Positions 1 through 10,936 of a stretch of DNA of 64,000 nucleotides are shown one piece after another. The first letter of the stretch is position 1; each line of letters opens with the position of its first letter. The stretch is taken from contig NW_026251390.1 in NCBI RefSeq assembly GCF_025118155.1, forward strand, positions 868,001-932,000. The letters are read 5' to 3'. The stretch comes from Cokeromyces recurvatus (taxonomy: Eukaryota; Mucoromycota; Mucoromycetes; Mucorales; Mucoraceae). The position numbers and the translations under genes were made by a program. Under the pieces are notes generated by a model, which had not been told where the DNA came from, did not search any database, and saw nothing but the letters and a program-made list of their open reading frames with translations.

Positions 1-638
1 TGATGCTCCATCATAAATTTTTTGAATTCTTCTGTAAGGTCTTCTGAAGCTAGTAAACAAGTAAAATGTTTATTTGATTTATAAATATAATATGTATTCA
101 TACCTGTTAAAAGACTTTGAAGCTGCTGATGATTAGATTCTATAAGAGCATCTTCACACCCCATTTTATCAACTATATAATCTTTTTGTTCTTCTTCTTC
201 AATTTGCTCAATAGTAGTATTTCTATAACATTGTTGGCCTGATTGACGTAAGCTTTTGAATGATGTTTGCGATAAGGTATTCTTTTGTGAATGCTGCTGT
301 GAGCTATCTGCAGTATTAGTCTGACATGTATCATTTTGATTCAAATTATTGTTAGATGATATATTAAGATCATTATTGATATAATTAGAATGATCCATGG
401 CACTATTGAGTATGATACTGCTGGAGATATTACTATTAGTGTGATCAATAACAGAAGTAGTCTCATTATTAAAATTTGAAATAAATTGGCATTCTTCTGT
501 TTCATCAAATACTGCAGCAGTAGACTTATTCTGATGAGTTACATATATATTTGACTTGTGTCTTTTATTAACTTTTGAACGATTTATCCAAGTTGCTGGA
601 AGACTTGAAGGAAGTATAAGAGGTGGTGTTTTCGGCAT
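1..638 (-). CDS. Unknown Asn/Ser-rich protein, N-terminal part (runs off window)
   Basis: Exons 638-104 and 49-1, joined over a 54-nt GT-AG intron (103-50). The ATG at 638-636 opens a frame that stays open to the window edge, about 194 residues. The protein starts MPKTPPLILPSSLPATWINR, has a basic stretch (RSKVNKRHK), then a long low-complexity region rich in Asn, Ser, Gln and Thr, then an acidic EQIEEEEQKD segment and a predicted helix (SEDLTEEFKKFMMEH) where the window ends. I recognise no domain. It is divergent from the importin-like gene starting at 1388. It could be a regulatory or scaffold protein whose folded part lies outside the window, but nothing here shows that. The gene call rests on a long open frame, a good splice junction with phase match, and a plausible start. 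Confidence 0.6.
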   Translation of the reverse strand, partial: MPKTPPLILPSSLPATWINRSKVNKRHKSNIYVTHQNKSTAAVFDETEECQFISNFNNETTSVIDHTNSNISSSIILNSAMDHSNYINNDLNISSNNNLNQNDTCQTNTADSSQQHSQKNTLSQTSFKSLRQSGQQCYRNTTIEQIEEEEQKDYIVDKMGCEDALIESNHQQLQSLLTGMNTYYIYKSNKHFTCLLASEDLTEEFKKFMMEH

Positions 639-1387
639 TATTCTTAAGCTACCATAAAGTAAATGATGATAATAAAAACAATTAAAAAAAAAAAAAAAGC
701 AAAATAAAACATAATAGACAACAATTTTTGTTTTGTTTTGTTGCAATGGTAAGATAACTTTACTAGATCTGATTTTATCTTCAGTCTTTTCCTTTCAAAC
801 GCCCCCCCCCTCTTTTTCTTTCATTACATTAATCAATTATATTTGAGGAAGAAAAGTTTAATACATATTTTATAATGATATACTTTAACATCAATAAATC
901 AAATTACCGTTATGAGTTGAGAAATTTAAGTATTTTACGTATAAATAATATCTCTTTTTTTAGATGCTTTCTCTTGTGATAATTTTTGAATACAAGCTTA
1001 TCTAAGAAATAAAAATGAATTTAAAAAATTACCCATACTTTTTGTCTATTAAAATTGTATTATCTACTTATTTTTTGGTATTTAGATTTTTACATTCTTA
1101 ACCACGAAAAAATATCGCAAGAAAAAAGAAGAAAAAAAAAAACTCTACAAAAGACACATTTATTTTTATAGCAAAGTTATAACAACTATTTTTATAAAAA
1201 AAAATAGTTTAAATACTTTATACAATATTATATACTTCACTGAATAACCTAATTATTATTGTCTTCCTCCTTCTCCTTTTAATAACAGTCACTACTGAAA
1301 GAAGGTTTCCCATTTTTTTTTTTGTTTTTGCATAAATTCTCATGCCTAGGCCATTTTTTCCATTTTTTCCATATTTATTTATTCAAA
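639..1387. promoter_or_regulatory. Divergent intergenic region
   Basis: About 750 bp between two divergently transcribed genes, so it should hold both promoters. It is AT-rich, with a C run at 802-811 and several A and T runs. A pyrimidine-rich stretch at about 1258-1380 leads into the ATG of the plus-strand gene. I see no gene in it. Confidence 0.4.
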
Positions 1388-2072
1388 ATGGGTAAAGCAA
1401 GAAGAAATTCAAATGGTGATCATCGTTGTTTATATAAAAGAACAAGTATTTCACGCACTCCAGATGAACTTATTAAAAGAAGAGTTGCTATTAATGAATC
1501 ACTTCGAAAGAAACATCGCGAGCAGCTAATTACAGCAAAGCGTTTTCGTAACTTGTCTCGTCATGAAGAATTTGAAAGTGCCGGAGAAGAAGAACCCAAA
1601 AGTGAGCAGAAGGATAATAATGATGGTACAGAAAACTTAGTTAGTAATATACATATGAATATATATATTATTGACTTTATCTTTCTCTCTCTCCTTTAAT
1701 ATATGGAATAGAGGATATTAGCCCTTATTATAGATTAAATGCTTATCAGGTTGATGGTATTGCTAAAGATTTAAGTAGTGATGATAGAAGCCTTCGTATA
1801 TTTGCTGCTCAATATATTGGTAAATTTGTTTTGGAACCTGCACAGGCTTTAATCAAATATATCACAGAAGGTGATTGTATTGAAACTTTAACTGTAAGTG
1901 TTTATAACTTTATGGATCTATAATTCTATTAAACATTTATATTTTAATTATATAGCAAATGCTAACAAGCTCAGACCCTGAAGAGCAAGTTGAAGCTGCT
2001 CAAACTATATCTAGTAAGCGAAAAAATAAAATAAAATAAAATAAAAAATAAATAAATTAAAGCTATGTTTTT

Positions 2073-2128
<56 letters not shown>

Positions 2129-3552
2129 GATATTGCTGCAGGTCCCTATAATCTTTGGATAAAAGCTTCCACTACTGTTCCATACCTTATTAACCTTTTA
2201 GATTCAGAGAACATGGTAACAAGTATTAGAATAATAACATATACATATATGTAAATATATGCTAATACTTTCACTCTTAAGAATTTACGTGAAATAGCTG
2301 CTGGTGCATTAGGTAATTTGGCAGCAGAAGATTTAGGTGATATGAATGATGAAGACGATAAAGTTCGAGAAATAATTCGTAATAATGGTGCTGTTAAACC
2401 ACTAATTCGTATGCTCGATTCAACTGATGCTCGTTTGATACAATCCGCGTGTTTTGCTTTAGCTAATTTAGCTCGTGGTGAAGAGGGTCAATTGCAAGAT
2501 TTTTTCTCAAACGATTTATCAAACAAGTTATTAAAGAATTTGGACACTAAAGATACAGCCACAGAGGTTTGCTGGGTTATCAGCTATCTGACTGCTGTTA
2601 GTGAGAGGTTTAGAGAAAATATTATGGAAAAAGGATTTGCTACACCATTAGTTAAACAATTAACATCATTAGCTGAGCAGGGACCAGTCGTACTACCTGT
2701 ATTAAGAACACTTGGTAATTTAGTAGATGCAGACGATTATTTAAATATCTTGGCTGAGCAGGATGAGTTTTTACCAACTATTATTAATTTGATAAAGTCA
2801 GATCAAAGGTATGCTTCGCTATATATATATGTATAATACATAAAGAATTTGATTATGTTATAGTAATTTTTTTTTTCTTTAATAAAGTAGAGTTATCAAA
2901 AAGGAAACTCTTTGGGTACTATCAAATATCACCTCAAGGTAAAAATAATATTGAAATTAAAGAAGAGTAATCATTTTCTTATATTTGTAAATGATTAGTC
3001 AACGTACTGAAGTAATTCAAGCATTAGAAGAGCTTGATATCATTAAATACTTATCTAAGCTTGTTACTCATGGCGCATTTGATATTCGTAAAGGGGTAAG
3101 TTATTATTGATCTATTTTTTTTTAAGAAAGATAGAAATAGACAGAATTCTAATTAATGTCTTATTTTATATTAGGCTGCTTACTGTCTTATGAATATTGC
3201 CAATCATGGACCAGAGCATTTAGAAAAGCTAGCACATAAACAGCTTTTACCAGCCTTTTTAGACCTAATAAAATCTCAAGATGCTGACATGATTAGATTA
3301 GGATTAGGGTACATAGAGCTATTGTTAACACAATCGCCTAGGGTAAGAAAAAAAAAAAGAGTACTTCATTTGTTCATTTTTTTTTTTTAAAAAAAAATCA
3401 CATTTATAAAGGGCAAGGAAGTTATTGATAATGTACCTGATTGTATGGAAGCATTAGCATCTGTTGCTCCAGCACCTGATCCGGAACTCTATGCTTTTGC
3501 AAATAAATTAGTTGATGAATACTTTGGTGAATCTCCTGATATGCAGGAGTAA
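1388..3552 (+). CDS. Importin-alpha-like ARM-repeat protein (IBB-type N-terminus; TMCO6-like)
   Basis: Nine exons: 1388-1639, 1714-1893, 1956-2013, 2130-2215, 2282-2808, 2891-2938, 2999-3095, 3175-3342, 3412-3552, giving 518 aa with all phases consistent. The N-terminus is very basic (KRTSISRTPDELIKRR, then SLRKKHREQ), like an importin-beta-binding domain. The rest is a run of armadillo repeats with typical pieces: GALGNLAAE, ACFALANLARG, EVCWVISYLTA, ETLWVLSNITS, YCLMNIANHG. Importin-alpha carries nuclear cargo by binding NLS peptides with repeated WxxxN motifs. Here WxxxN is seen in WVLSN, while other repeats have lost the Trp (FALAN, CLMN). It may therefore be a divergent importin-alpha or the TMCO6-type paralogue rather than the main karyopherin. 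Intron 3 contains an uninterrupted 50-nt T tract just before its acceptor. Confidence 0.85.
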
Positions 3553-3593
3553 ATTAAGCTATCATTCTTTATTACTGCTCACAGTATTAATAA

Positions 3594-4066
3594 TTAAACA
3601 TTTATTTTCTTTTTATCAGCCAGATTTCGTTCACATTTTCGAACCCATCTTCTTCTTCTCGTAACAAACCTTCCAACTGTTATGTGATCATTATCTATAA
3701 CACTATCATTAAGTCTAGTAATTCCATTTCTTGGATATTCCCAATTATTATCTGTATAAACCCAGCCACCATTTTCTGGTATAACTGCCACTTCTACTTG
3801 ATCATATAAATAAATTATTCAAACATATATTATATCATTAAACTCCCCCTTTTTTTTTTTTTTTTTACCAATTTCAAGTGTTTCATCAATCCATGGCCCT
3901 GTAGTATCTAATGTCCAATTGTCTTCAATCCAATGATAGCCCTTTGGTGCAGGTAATTCTTCTTTATGAGTTAATTCAATTGTACCAGACATATCTGTCC
4001 ATAATCCGCGCTCACTAGACAATGTCTAATATTACATGTACATGAGTAGGGAACATATAATTCAAC

Positions 4067-4105
<39 letters not shown>

Positions 4106-5477
4106 CGTGAGGAATAAAGCCACTTTCTGGCCACCATCGTTGATTTTCGTATAATGATAATTCTTTAACATTTGATTGCTCATCTAATCTTTTTTCAATT
4201 TGAGTATACCAGTGTAGGATTGAATTAATTTGTGTTTGTCCAACCTCAGTCAATTGAGGTAATATTTCTTTCAAAACAAATTTAGCAAATCTTGTATTTA
4301 ACAAAAAGAGAGTTATTCCCGCAATCAAAAAGATAATATTTAATGGAATAAACCAAACCAACATCATTATGAAAACAAATGAAATCAAAGCAAATTGAAA
4401 GACTCGCATCGTTACTGCTTCAGAGGACCAATCTACATAATGGCTTTTAGAGGCAATCAAATCATAAAGATCACTCATTTCACCCATCATATTCTGCAAA
4501 TTTTGCATATTCTTCAAGTACTCTGGTGAAGCTTCGTCAGAAGCTGTTGGATAAAGGGAAGATGTAAAATTAAATCGATTCGTGGAGGAACCTACATTAT
4601 TGGTAGTTGCTGTTGAGGTAGACATATGCGGCAAACTCTCTTGTTTTTGTTCATTTGTTATATCGTTAGTGTTCACATTTTTATCATCGCCAAATCGTTT
4701 TGTATATCCAGTTATAATAATCCGAAATAAAATTATATGGGGTATCAATAATGCGAGCTTAGAATGAAGACCTTTTTTTTTTTATGAAAGAACATGTTTT
4801 TTTTTGTTCAGTATTCATTTAATGTAATAAGTATAGTTACTTACATATTAAACAATACATAAGTAAAGCTACCAAAGTGTCTACGGGTTTATTCCAACTC
4901 AACAAGAGAATAACATTGTCCCTAAAAGTAAACATAGGACCACATCTTGAAACAAATCGAGAGAAGTTTTTTGCAGTATTTTGTGGATTTAGTGGTGGTA
5001 AATTAGCAAGATATTCATTGGGTGGTAAGGTTGTATCAGTTGAATGCATAGCTGCTGATACAAGCACATTTTGGAATTCGTCCGAAGTCGCTATTGTCTT
5101 TAATTTCTTAAAAGATGATGCACTATCATTATTCACACTCATTTTAGAAGATGATGCTTGGATATTCAAGCCCACTGGTTGTTTCTGTAGAGTACGAAGC
5201 AAGGATTTTGTGGCAGGCGAATCAGTAGTAGAATAGATTGATGAATTAGTTACTAGTTTTTTATCTTTACAAGGTGCAATTTCCTTTTGGCAATCATGAT
5301 GAGAAACAATTCCACAATCTTTTTATATTTGTTTAGTGATTATACTAATGGTAGTAAATAAATCATTATTGTACCTGAACATTTAACACCTTGTTTAACA
5401 AAGCCCCATAATAAATTTTGACAGTGATCACAATAAGTTGGCTTACCGAAATTTGTTTCTTTAAATGAATGTGACAT
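3594..5477 (-). CDS. Peroxin of the Pex24/Pex30 type with an N-terminal C1 zinc domain and a dysferlin domain
   Basis: Five exons: 5477-5375, 5318-4845, 4771-4107, 4025-3869, 3796-3594; 533 aa. Residues about 3-50 form a C1 (phorbol-ester/DAG-type) zinc finger: an initial His, then [20 protein letters not shown], then [10 protein letters not shown] and a last Cys (APC). After a Ser/Thr-rich linker come [20 protein letters not shown] and hydrophobic segments around the exon 2/3 junction and in exon 3 ([20 protein letters not shown] and the next one), typical of the Pex24 membrane domain. The C-terminal third has dysferlin DysFN/DysFC signatures ([58 protein letters not shown]). Pex23/24/30 proteins sit in ER or peroxisome membranes and control peroxisome number and ER exit. 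The C1 finger is not part of the classical family and suggests lipid sensing. That role is inference. Confidence 0.9.
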
Positions 5478-5650
5478 AGATTGTTACTAATGAGAAAAAA
5501 GAAAGAAAGAAGAGGGTATATATTAGCATGTGAAAGGCAAAAAAAAAAAAAAAAAGTACATGATTTTTTAAGAGGTCACATAAATATTGGGTGTTTTCCT
5601 TAAAGTTTGAGTTTTATCAAAGCCCAAATAAACATTTATATTTTATATAT

Positions 5651-6830
5651 CTAACCGGTTCACAATGCATAATAGAGGAGACAGAAGAAAAAAAAAAAGG
5701 CTCCCTTATGGGGTTGAGGGAAAAATGAAAGAAAAAGGAAGGATAGGGAGTGTAGATATTACGTTTCATGTTTTTGAATTTAATAAATGAAAAGGGAAGT
5801 TCATAAATAATATTGACAGTAAAGATCAGGGCTCGAGAGACATACTATGTTTCATTTAATATACAAGTGGTAAGGTTTGTTGGAGAAGGGCCCAAAGAGT
5901 TTTCCAGTATGCTAGGTTAGAAAGTAAGCTGAGGATGCACGAAATAGGATCAGCAATATTTGTAGGAACGTGTAGACTAGAGTATACGTAGAGGCATTGT
6001 ATGATATGAGTTTTAGTAAGCTTGTACTGTCGTTATGAATAAAGTTTTTGAGGTTTCCATCAGATAGCTTTCCTAAACGATGTCGTAAAAGAAGACGACT
6101 ATGTTCAATAGAGTCAGAGCGAGCGCATAGGCAGTCAGAGAATTAGATCCAAGGATGGAGTTGGGTGATATGCGGATTATAATTTACTGCACTTGAAGTG
6201 CCTATTGAAAATTTCCGCTATGAAAACTCTGTCGATATTTACGAAATGATATCTAACATTGGGAAGTGAGTTGACAAAGGATGAATTTCTAAGTTTATAC
6301 CATTGACTTGACCTAAAGTTGGTATTGTATGGTAGTAAGCATATGAGAAGCACATTATCAGGAAACAGAAAGGAACGCAGAATAAGTTTTGACTTGAAGT
6401 ATGTGGCATCGCTTTTGCATGGAAGACAAATGGCTTATATGTCGCATTGTTTTTATTGAAGAATAGGTGGAATTATATAAGCAGATATGCTGGGTTTATT
6501 ATCATTGTTTATGCTGAACAGCTGTGGATATAAAAATAGCCAAGCCATATACTCCATTTGAGATTATATCTTTTGCATATATAGCCTTGCTGATAATAGT
6601 TTGGAAAAACCAGGCGCAGTGACGCTAGTACTTTTGAGAGCTTGAATAATGACAAGAGCTTTCGCTATATTATGACGGATAAAATCCTTGGTACTCAGAA
6701 CGGCTTTAGCTTCAAAAGGAATACCGAAAGTATAAAAAAGACATAATGACGAGGGGAAAGACTTTCTATATAAAATGTAAGTTGTATTATCATCTGATAG
6801 TGATAATTGCACACTTGGTTAGTTTTCATT
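5651..6830 (-). mobile_element. LINE relic A: decayed 3' part of a non-LTR retrotransposon
   Basis: Read on the minus strand, 6812-6564 translates to a reverse-transcriptase C-terminal segment: FGIPFEAKAVLSTKDFIRHN, then a KALVIIQALKSTSV stretch, then GFSKLLSARLYMQKI and, after a stop, MEYMAWLF. Further down come LILRSFLFPDNVLL, a DSIEHSRLLLRHRLGKLSDG piece, and CLYVYSSLHVPTNIADPIS in shifting frames. Many stops and frameshifts show it is dead. The same order of motifs occurs in relics B (12832-13978) and C (41880-42950). Nucleotide similarity with C continues past the coding part to a shared tail (ATTGTGAAC near 5660). The 5' part of the element is missing, as is usual for LINEs. Family assignment is from remembered motif patterns of Mucorales LINEs. 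Confidence 0.75.
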
Positions 6831-7342
6831 AATAACCTAGTTGTAAGCTATACTGCTGACACTTATAAAGAAGTCTTTGTAACGTTTGTTTATAAGCAAT
6901 CTGGTCAACATTATACATGTGAAGTAAGCAGTTAACGCTAGGTATCGTTGTAAGTAAAAGCTTTGTTATAGTGTTTAATATTGATGTGTACCTTAGTAAA
7001 GCTGGCAGATTGTTGATATAGTAAGAATATAGAAACGATAATAGAATGGAGCCCTGAAGTATGATAGCATTAGGTGTGTATCTAAACGAAAAAAAAAAAG
7101 ATCAATTCAGTAATATTCAAAATACTTTTTTTTTTTTTTTTTTTTTTTATATAATAGATCAACATTAAAAATCAAGGAAGGTTGGGTTCAGGGCACATAT
7201 GTAAACATGTATAATGATATGTGTTCAGTATGTTTTGAGTATGAAACAAAATTATAACCTTTTCCTTATATTTATTTTTACTTTTTTTATACTTTTACTT
7301 TTACTTTTACTTTTATTTTATTTTTTTTTATTTTTTAAAAAA
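6831..7342. other. Spacer before HEN1
   Basis: About 510 bp with no recognisable gene. It holds a T tract at about 7126-7148 and a pyrimidine-rich region 7260-7336 (ACTTTT repeats) directly before the HEN1 ATG, likely the HEN1 promoter and leader. The first part may be more decayed LINE sequence. Confidence 0.4.
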
Positions 7343-8734
7343 ATGAAAACGGAAGAAGATCTATATAATCAATCAACATTGTTCTATCCTCCTCTTTGGA
7401 GACAAAGAAGAAGTTTTATTTTAGATGTCGTTAATAGGTTTGAAATCGAAACTGTAAGATTAACTAACTTTTTAATTCTTAAAGAATGCATTTTATTTAT
7501 TATTTTCAATTTAGATCCTTGATTATGGCTGTGGTGAAGCCTCTGTACTATCATTCCTAATTCCTTCAATTGAAAATAAGATTACTAAACTGGCAGGCAT
7601 TGATATTGATCAAAATGCGTTAGAAGAAGCCATTGAACGTTGCATGCCTTGGAAAACCGACTTTGAACAATTACGACCACATCCTCTTTCCATTGATATT
7701 TTTCGAGGTAGAGCATGATGCATCTTTTTATTAATTTATAAATAGTTATTAGATTTGCAACCCCTCCTCTATATAGGTTCTATAGGAATCCCTGATGATA
7801 GATTAAAAGGATATCAAGCTATTATTTGTACAGAAGTTATTGAGCATGTTCAACCTAATGTCTTGGATTCATTTTTTAATTTAACACTAGGCATTTATCA
7901 TCCAAAGATATTAGTTGTCACTACGCCTAATGCTGAATATAATATCAATTTCCCAGATTTAAAATATGGCACTAAAGAATCTATCTTTAGACATGAGGAT
8001 CATAAATTTGAATGGACAAGAAAAGAATTTGAAACTTGGTATTATAAGATGGACTTAAATTCATTTGCTATTAACTAATACATTACGATAGGTGTGAAGA
8101 AGGAGCAAAAAAGTTCGGATACAAGACAGAATACCATGGTATTGGGTTACTACATGATAAATATGATCAACTAGAAAATGGTCATTGTACACAAGCATGT
8201 ATATTTATACGGACAAATGATAAGAATGAAAAAGTGATGAATACAGATGGAATCTCGCATGGTCAGCCACATGAATTATTAAAGCATATTGAATTTCCGT
8301 ATTACAATGAACCACCGTTGAGCAAAGATGAGATTATTGCTGAATTAAAAAAATATATTCAAATACTTTGTGAAGCCGAATACTATGTTCAGCAACAAAA
8401 AGTGAGTAGAGGACAAAAAGTGAAAAGAAAAGAAGATACCTTCCCAATCGATTTTGATTTAATTACTGATTGGAATAATTTTGACCTGTCAAAGTATATA
8501 CCACAACAAGAAGAAACAGATACTACTTATCAACAAACTAATTTTTACACAAAGACGCCTACTGTCTTGCCTTTATCTTGTCTTTGGAATATTCATCGTA
8601 TTCAATTAATATGCAAAACTAAAGACTATTTTATACATTTACTTTCCTTCTTGGACGTACACGATTATGAAATCAAAGACGATCATTTATTTATTTATAA
8701 GGCCTTTAAAATAGAAAATACAATAGTAGATTAA
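7343..8734 (+). CDS. HEN1: HEN1-type small-RNA 2'-O-methyltransferase
   Basis: Four exons: 7343-7453, 7515-7707, 7777-8038, 8092-8734; 402 aa. HEN1 enzymes methylate the 3'-terminal ribose of small RNAs and protect them from tailing and decay. The SAM-binding motif is ILDYGCGEASVLSFL, followed by the acidic GIDIDQNAL. The metal-binding ExxEH is seen as TEVIEHVQP, then TTPNAEYN and FRHEDHKFEWTR, which supplies the third His. The exon 3/4 join gives ETWCEEGAKKFGYKTEYHGI, as in animal HENMT1. The domain ends near ACIFIRTND. About 150 further residues (from about 8234) have no assignment and end with a small alpha/beta-looking stretch. The plant-type N-terminal RNA-binding domains are absent, so this is the short animal/bacterial/fungal form. 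It fits an organism with an active RNAi pathway. Confidence 0.92.
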
Positions 8735-8750
8735 AATAAAAAAAAAAAAA

Positions 8751-9622
8751 TTATTTATTAAATAAAGTATTATAATATTTAACTAAATATTTTGCCTGAG
8801 GATTGTCCTGCTCTGCTAAATTATGAATAATTTCTTTTGTTCGCTCTCTACACCAACGACGTAGTCGTACACAATCTTCCAAGTCTTCTCTACTACGAGT
8901 CCAGTTAGTATCTACAGTGATGGTACTACTGGTAACAGCAATAAATATTCTCCAAGATGCAATCACTTCTTTTAACATGTCATAGTTTTTATCAATCAAA
9001 GCCATATGATACCAAGCAAATAATGGTAATAACATTAAAACACATAATAAACTAATAAAGCCGTAGCCTGTCATTTTCCAAAGTAACCAAATCAAGGTAC
9101 CATAAACAGGTATAGCCAAAAGGGAACTGAAAATAATCTTGTCCTGTGCCACTGATTCTGTATAAGGCTCATAAGAATTAATTAATTTACCCAAAATATA
9201 GAAAGGTGAATTGATGATCATTCCAGGTAAAAATAAGGGTATCTGAGCAACAAGAGCCATCCAAGTTGATACAAGTCTGAGTGCTGCCTTTGTTTTTGTA
9301 ATCTCTTGATTCTCATACATGCTAATGTCACAAGCATTTAACCGAAGACTTTTTAATTTTTTGGAAATTAAAAGCAGATTTTCTTTAAGCTCATTTCGCT
9401 CTGCAAAATACAATCCAGTCGTATTATTAAGATTAAATAATGCAATAAAACTAGAATAGGTCTATTAGAATTTAGACGTTAAAATAGCATAACAATACCT
9501 TTGACATATATGCACATATTCCTCTAATTGAATACTTTTATTATCTCCAAATAGAATAAGTCTTGCTTCGTTTGCAGCATTTGTTGTATCCCTATAAATT
9601 AAATCTATTTATTCGTGTTCTC

Positions 9623-9656
<34 letters not shown>

Positions 9657-10082
9657 TACCAATCTGGACTATTGATCGTACTACGTTCAACTTCTTTAGC
9701 AATACGATCTGTCAAATATTTAACTGTCTTTTTAGGATTTTCTTGGAATTTTTCAAGTTCATCAAAAGTTTGAATAATAGGATCACCATATCTTAAAACA
9801 AACAAAAAAGGCTTAATATTAATAGTTGTATACATCATATATATCATACTTTACTCTACAATGACTTCATTTCTCCATTTATTCTTTGTAGTGTATGTAA
9901 TACCGACGGGAATAATTGATATACTTTTAGATTCATTTTCTATATTTCGATTAGCTATTTGCGTAAGATACTCAAAGCTAGCCCAGGATATGCCATTTTT
10001 AAAAGGTAAGTGGTTAGGCGCTGTATATGATGTACCTATTACATAATAATTTTGTTATTAAACGTGTATTAATTGATTTATC

Positions 10083-10120
<38 letters not shown>

Positions 10121-10505
10121 CTTTACCTTCAGGGAATAAAGCAACAACAGCACCTTGATCAAGAGATTCTAATGTATGTTTAAATAATGCAGCATTACTA
10201 TGTGTCTTCGTGTTTACTGGTAATACTCCAGCTGCTTCCAATATTTTTCCAACAAGAGGAATTCGAAAGAAACGATCAAGTGCCCAAAAATGACAAGGTC
10301 TTGAGTGAGGAAACGTCGCAATTAACACGATGGGATCTAATACCATGTTAGAATGATTGGCTGCTACTAATAAAGGTCCTTCAGCAGGAATAGGTGTTCT
10401 ACAAATAATTTGAATTTTACGAAAGTATATCCATAATGCTAATCTCGACAGGTATTGAAGAGTGATGTATGTTTTTCCTTCTCCTTGTTTCTCTAAACTT
10501 GGCAT
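8751..10505 (-). CDS. Glycerol-3-phosphate/DHAP acyltransferase (Gpt2/Sct1-like)
   Basis: Five exons: 10505-10127, 10035-9855, 9791-9660, 9591-9499, 9450-8751; 494 aa. PlsC-type acyltransferase motifs are in order: block I AANHSNMVLDPIVL, the block II region CHFWALDRFFRIPLVGKIL, and block III FPEG, which is split by intron 1 and continues GTSYTAPN. Block IV is near SIIPVGITY. Two or three hydrophobic segments follow in exon 5 (WMALVAQIPLFLPGMIIN; a GTLIWLLWKM stretch; LLCVLMLLPLFAWY). Such enzymes acylate the sn-1 position in ER phospholipid and triacylglycerol synthesis. It is clearly shorter than yeast Gpt2/Sct1 (about 740-760 aa) and lacks their long C-terminal tail. It is tail-to-tail with HEN1, with stop codons only 16 bp apart. 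Confidence 0.88.
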
Positions 10506-10936
10506 AGCGTGTTTTCAAAAAAAAAAAAAAATGTGGAGTAAATGAAAAAATAATTAGAAATTAAGAAAAAAAAAAAAAAAAGAAATGCATATTTGTTCTG
10601 TATAAAACTATACGCGCTCCGCCAGTACCATTCTCCGAAGGAGGCTTAGAAAAAAATAAAATAAAAATAAACATAGATCTTAACACTCTATTTTATTGTA
10701 ATTGCATAATGAAAGCGTATCTAGCTTTTACACTTTACAATATGACCTTATATTAATAGAAAAAAAAAGTAATAAATATTGCAGTAAGTTAATAAGTTAC
10801 AGTATGTATTTTACTTCTACATAAAAATAGCTGTTTATTTTTTTCCTTTTACATTACATACATACATATATAAATATATATTAATCAAGTATAAACTCAA
10901 TAATCCTCAAACAGCTCTTTTTTTTCGTGGAAGGGC
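10506..10936. other. Spacer between acyltransferase start and VAP stop
   Basis: About 430 bp. It should hold the acyltransferase promoter (near 10506-10620, with A runs) and the 3' end of the VAP gene. I see no gene. Confidence 0.4.

Noticed and set aside
6564..6812. 82-residue open frame as a small gene
   Set aside because: Its sequence is a reverse-transcriptase C-terminal piece, broken on both sides; it is part of LINE relic A.
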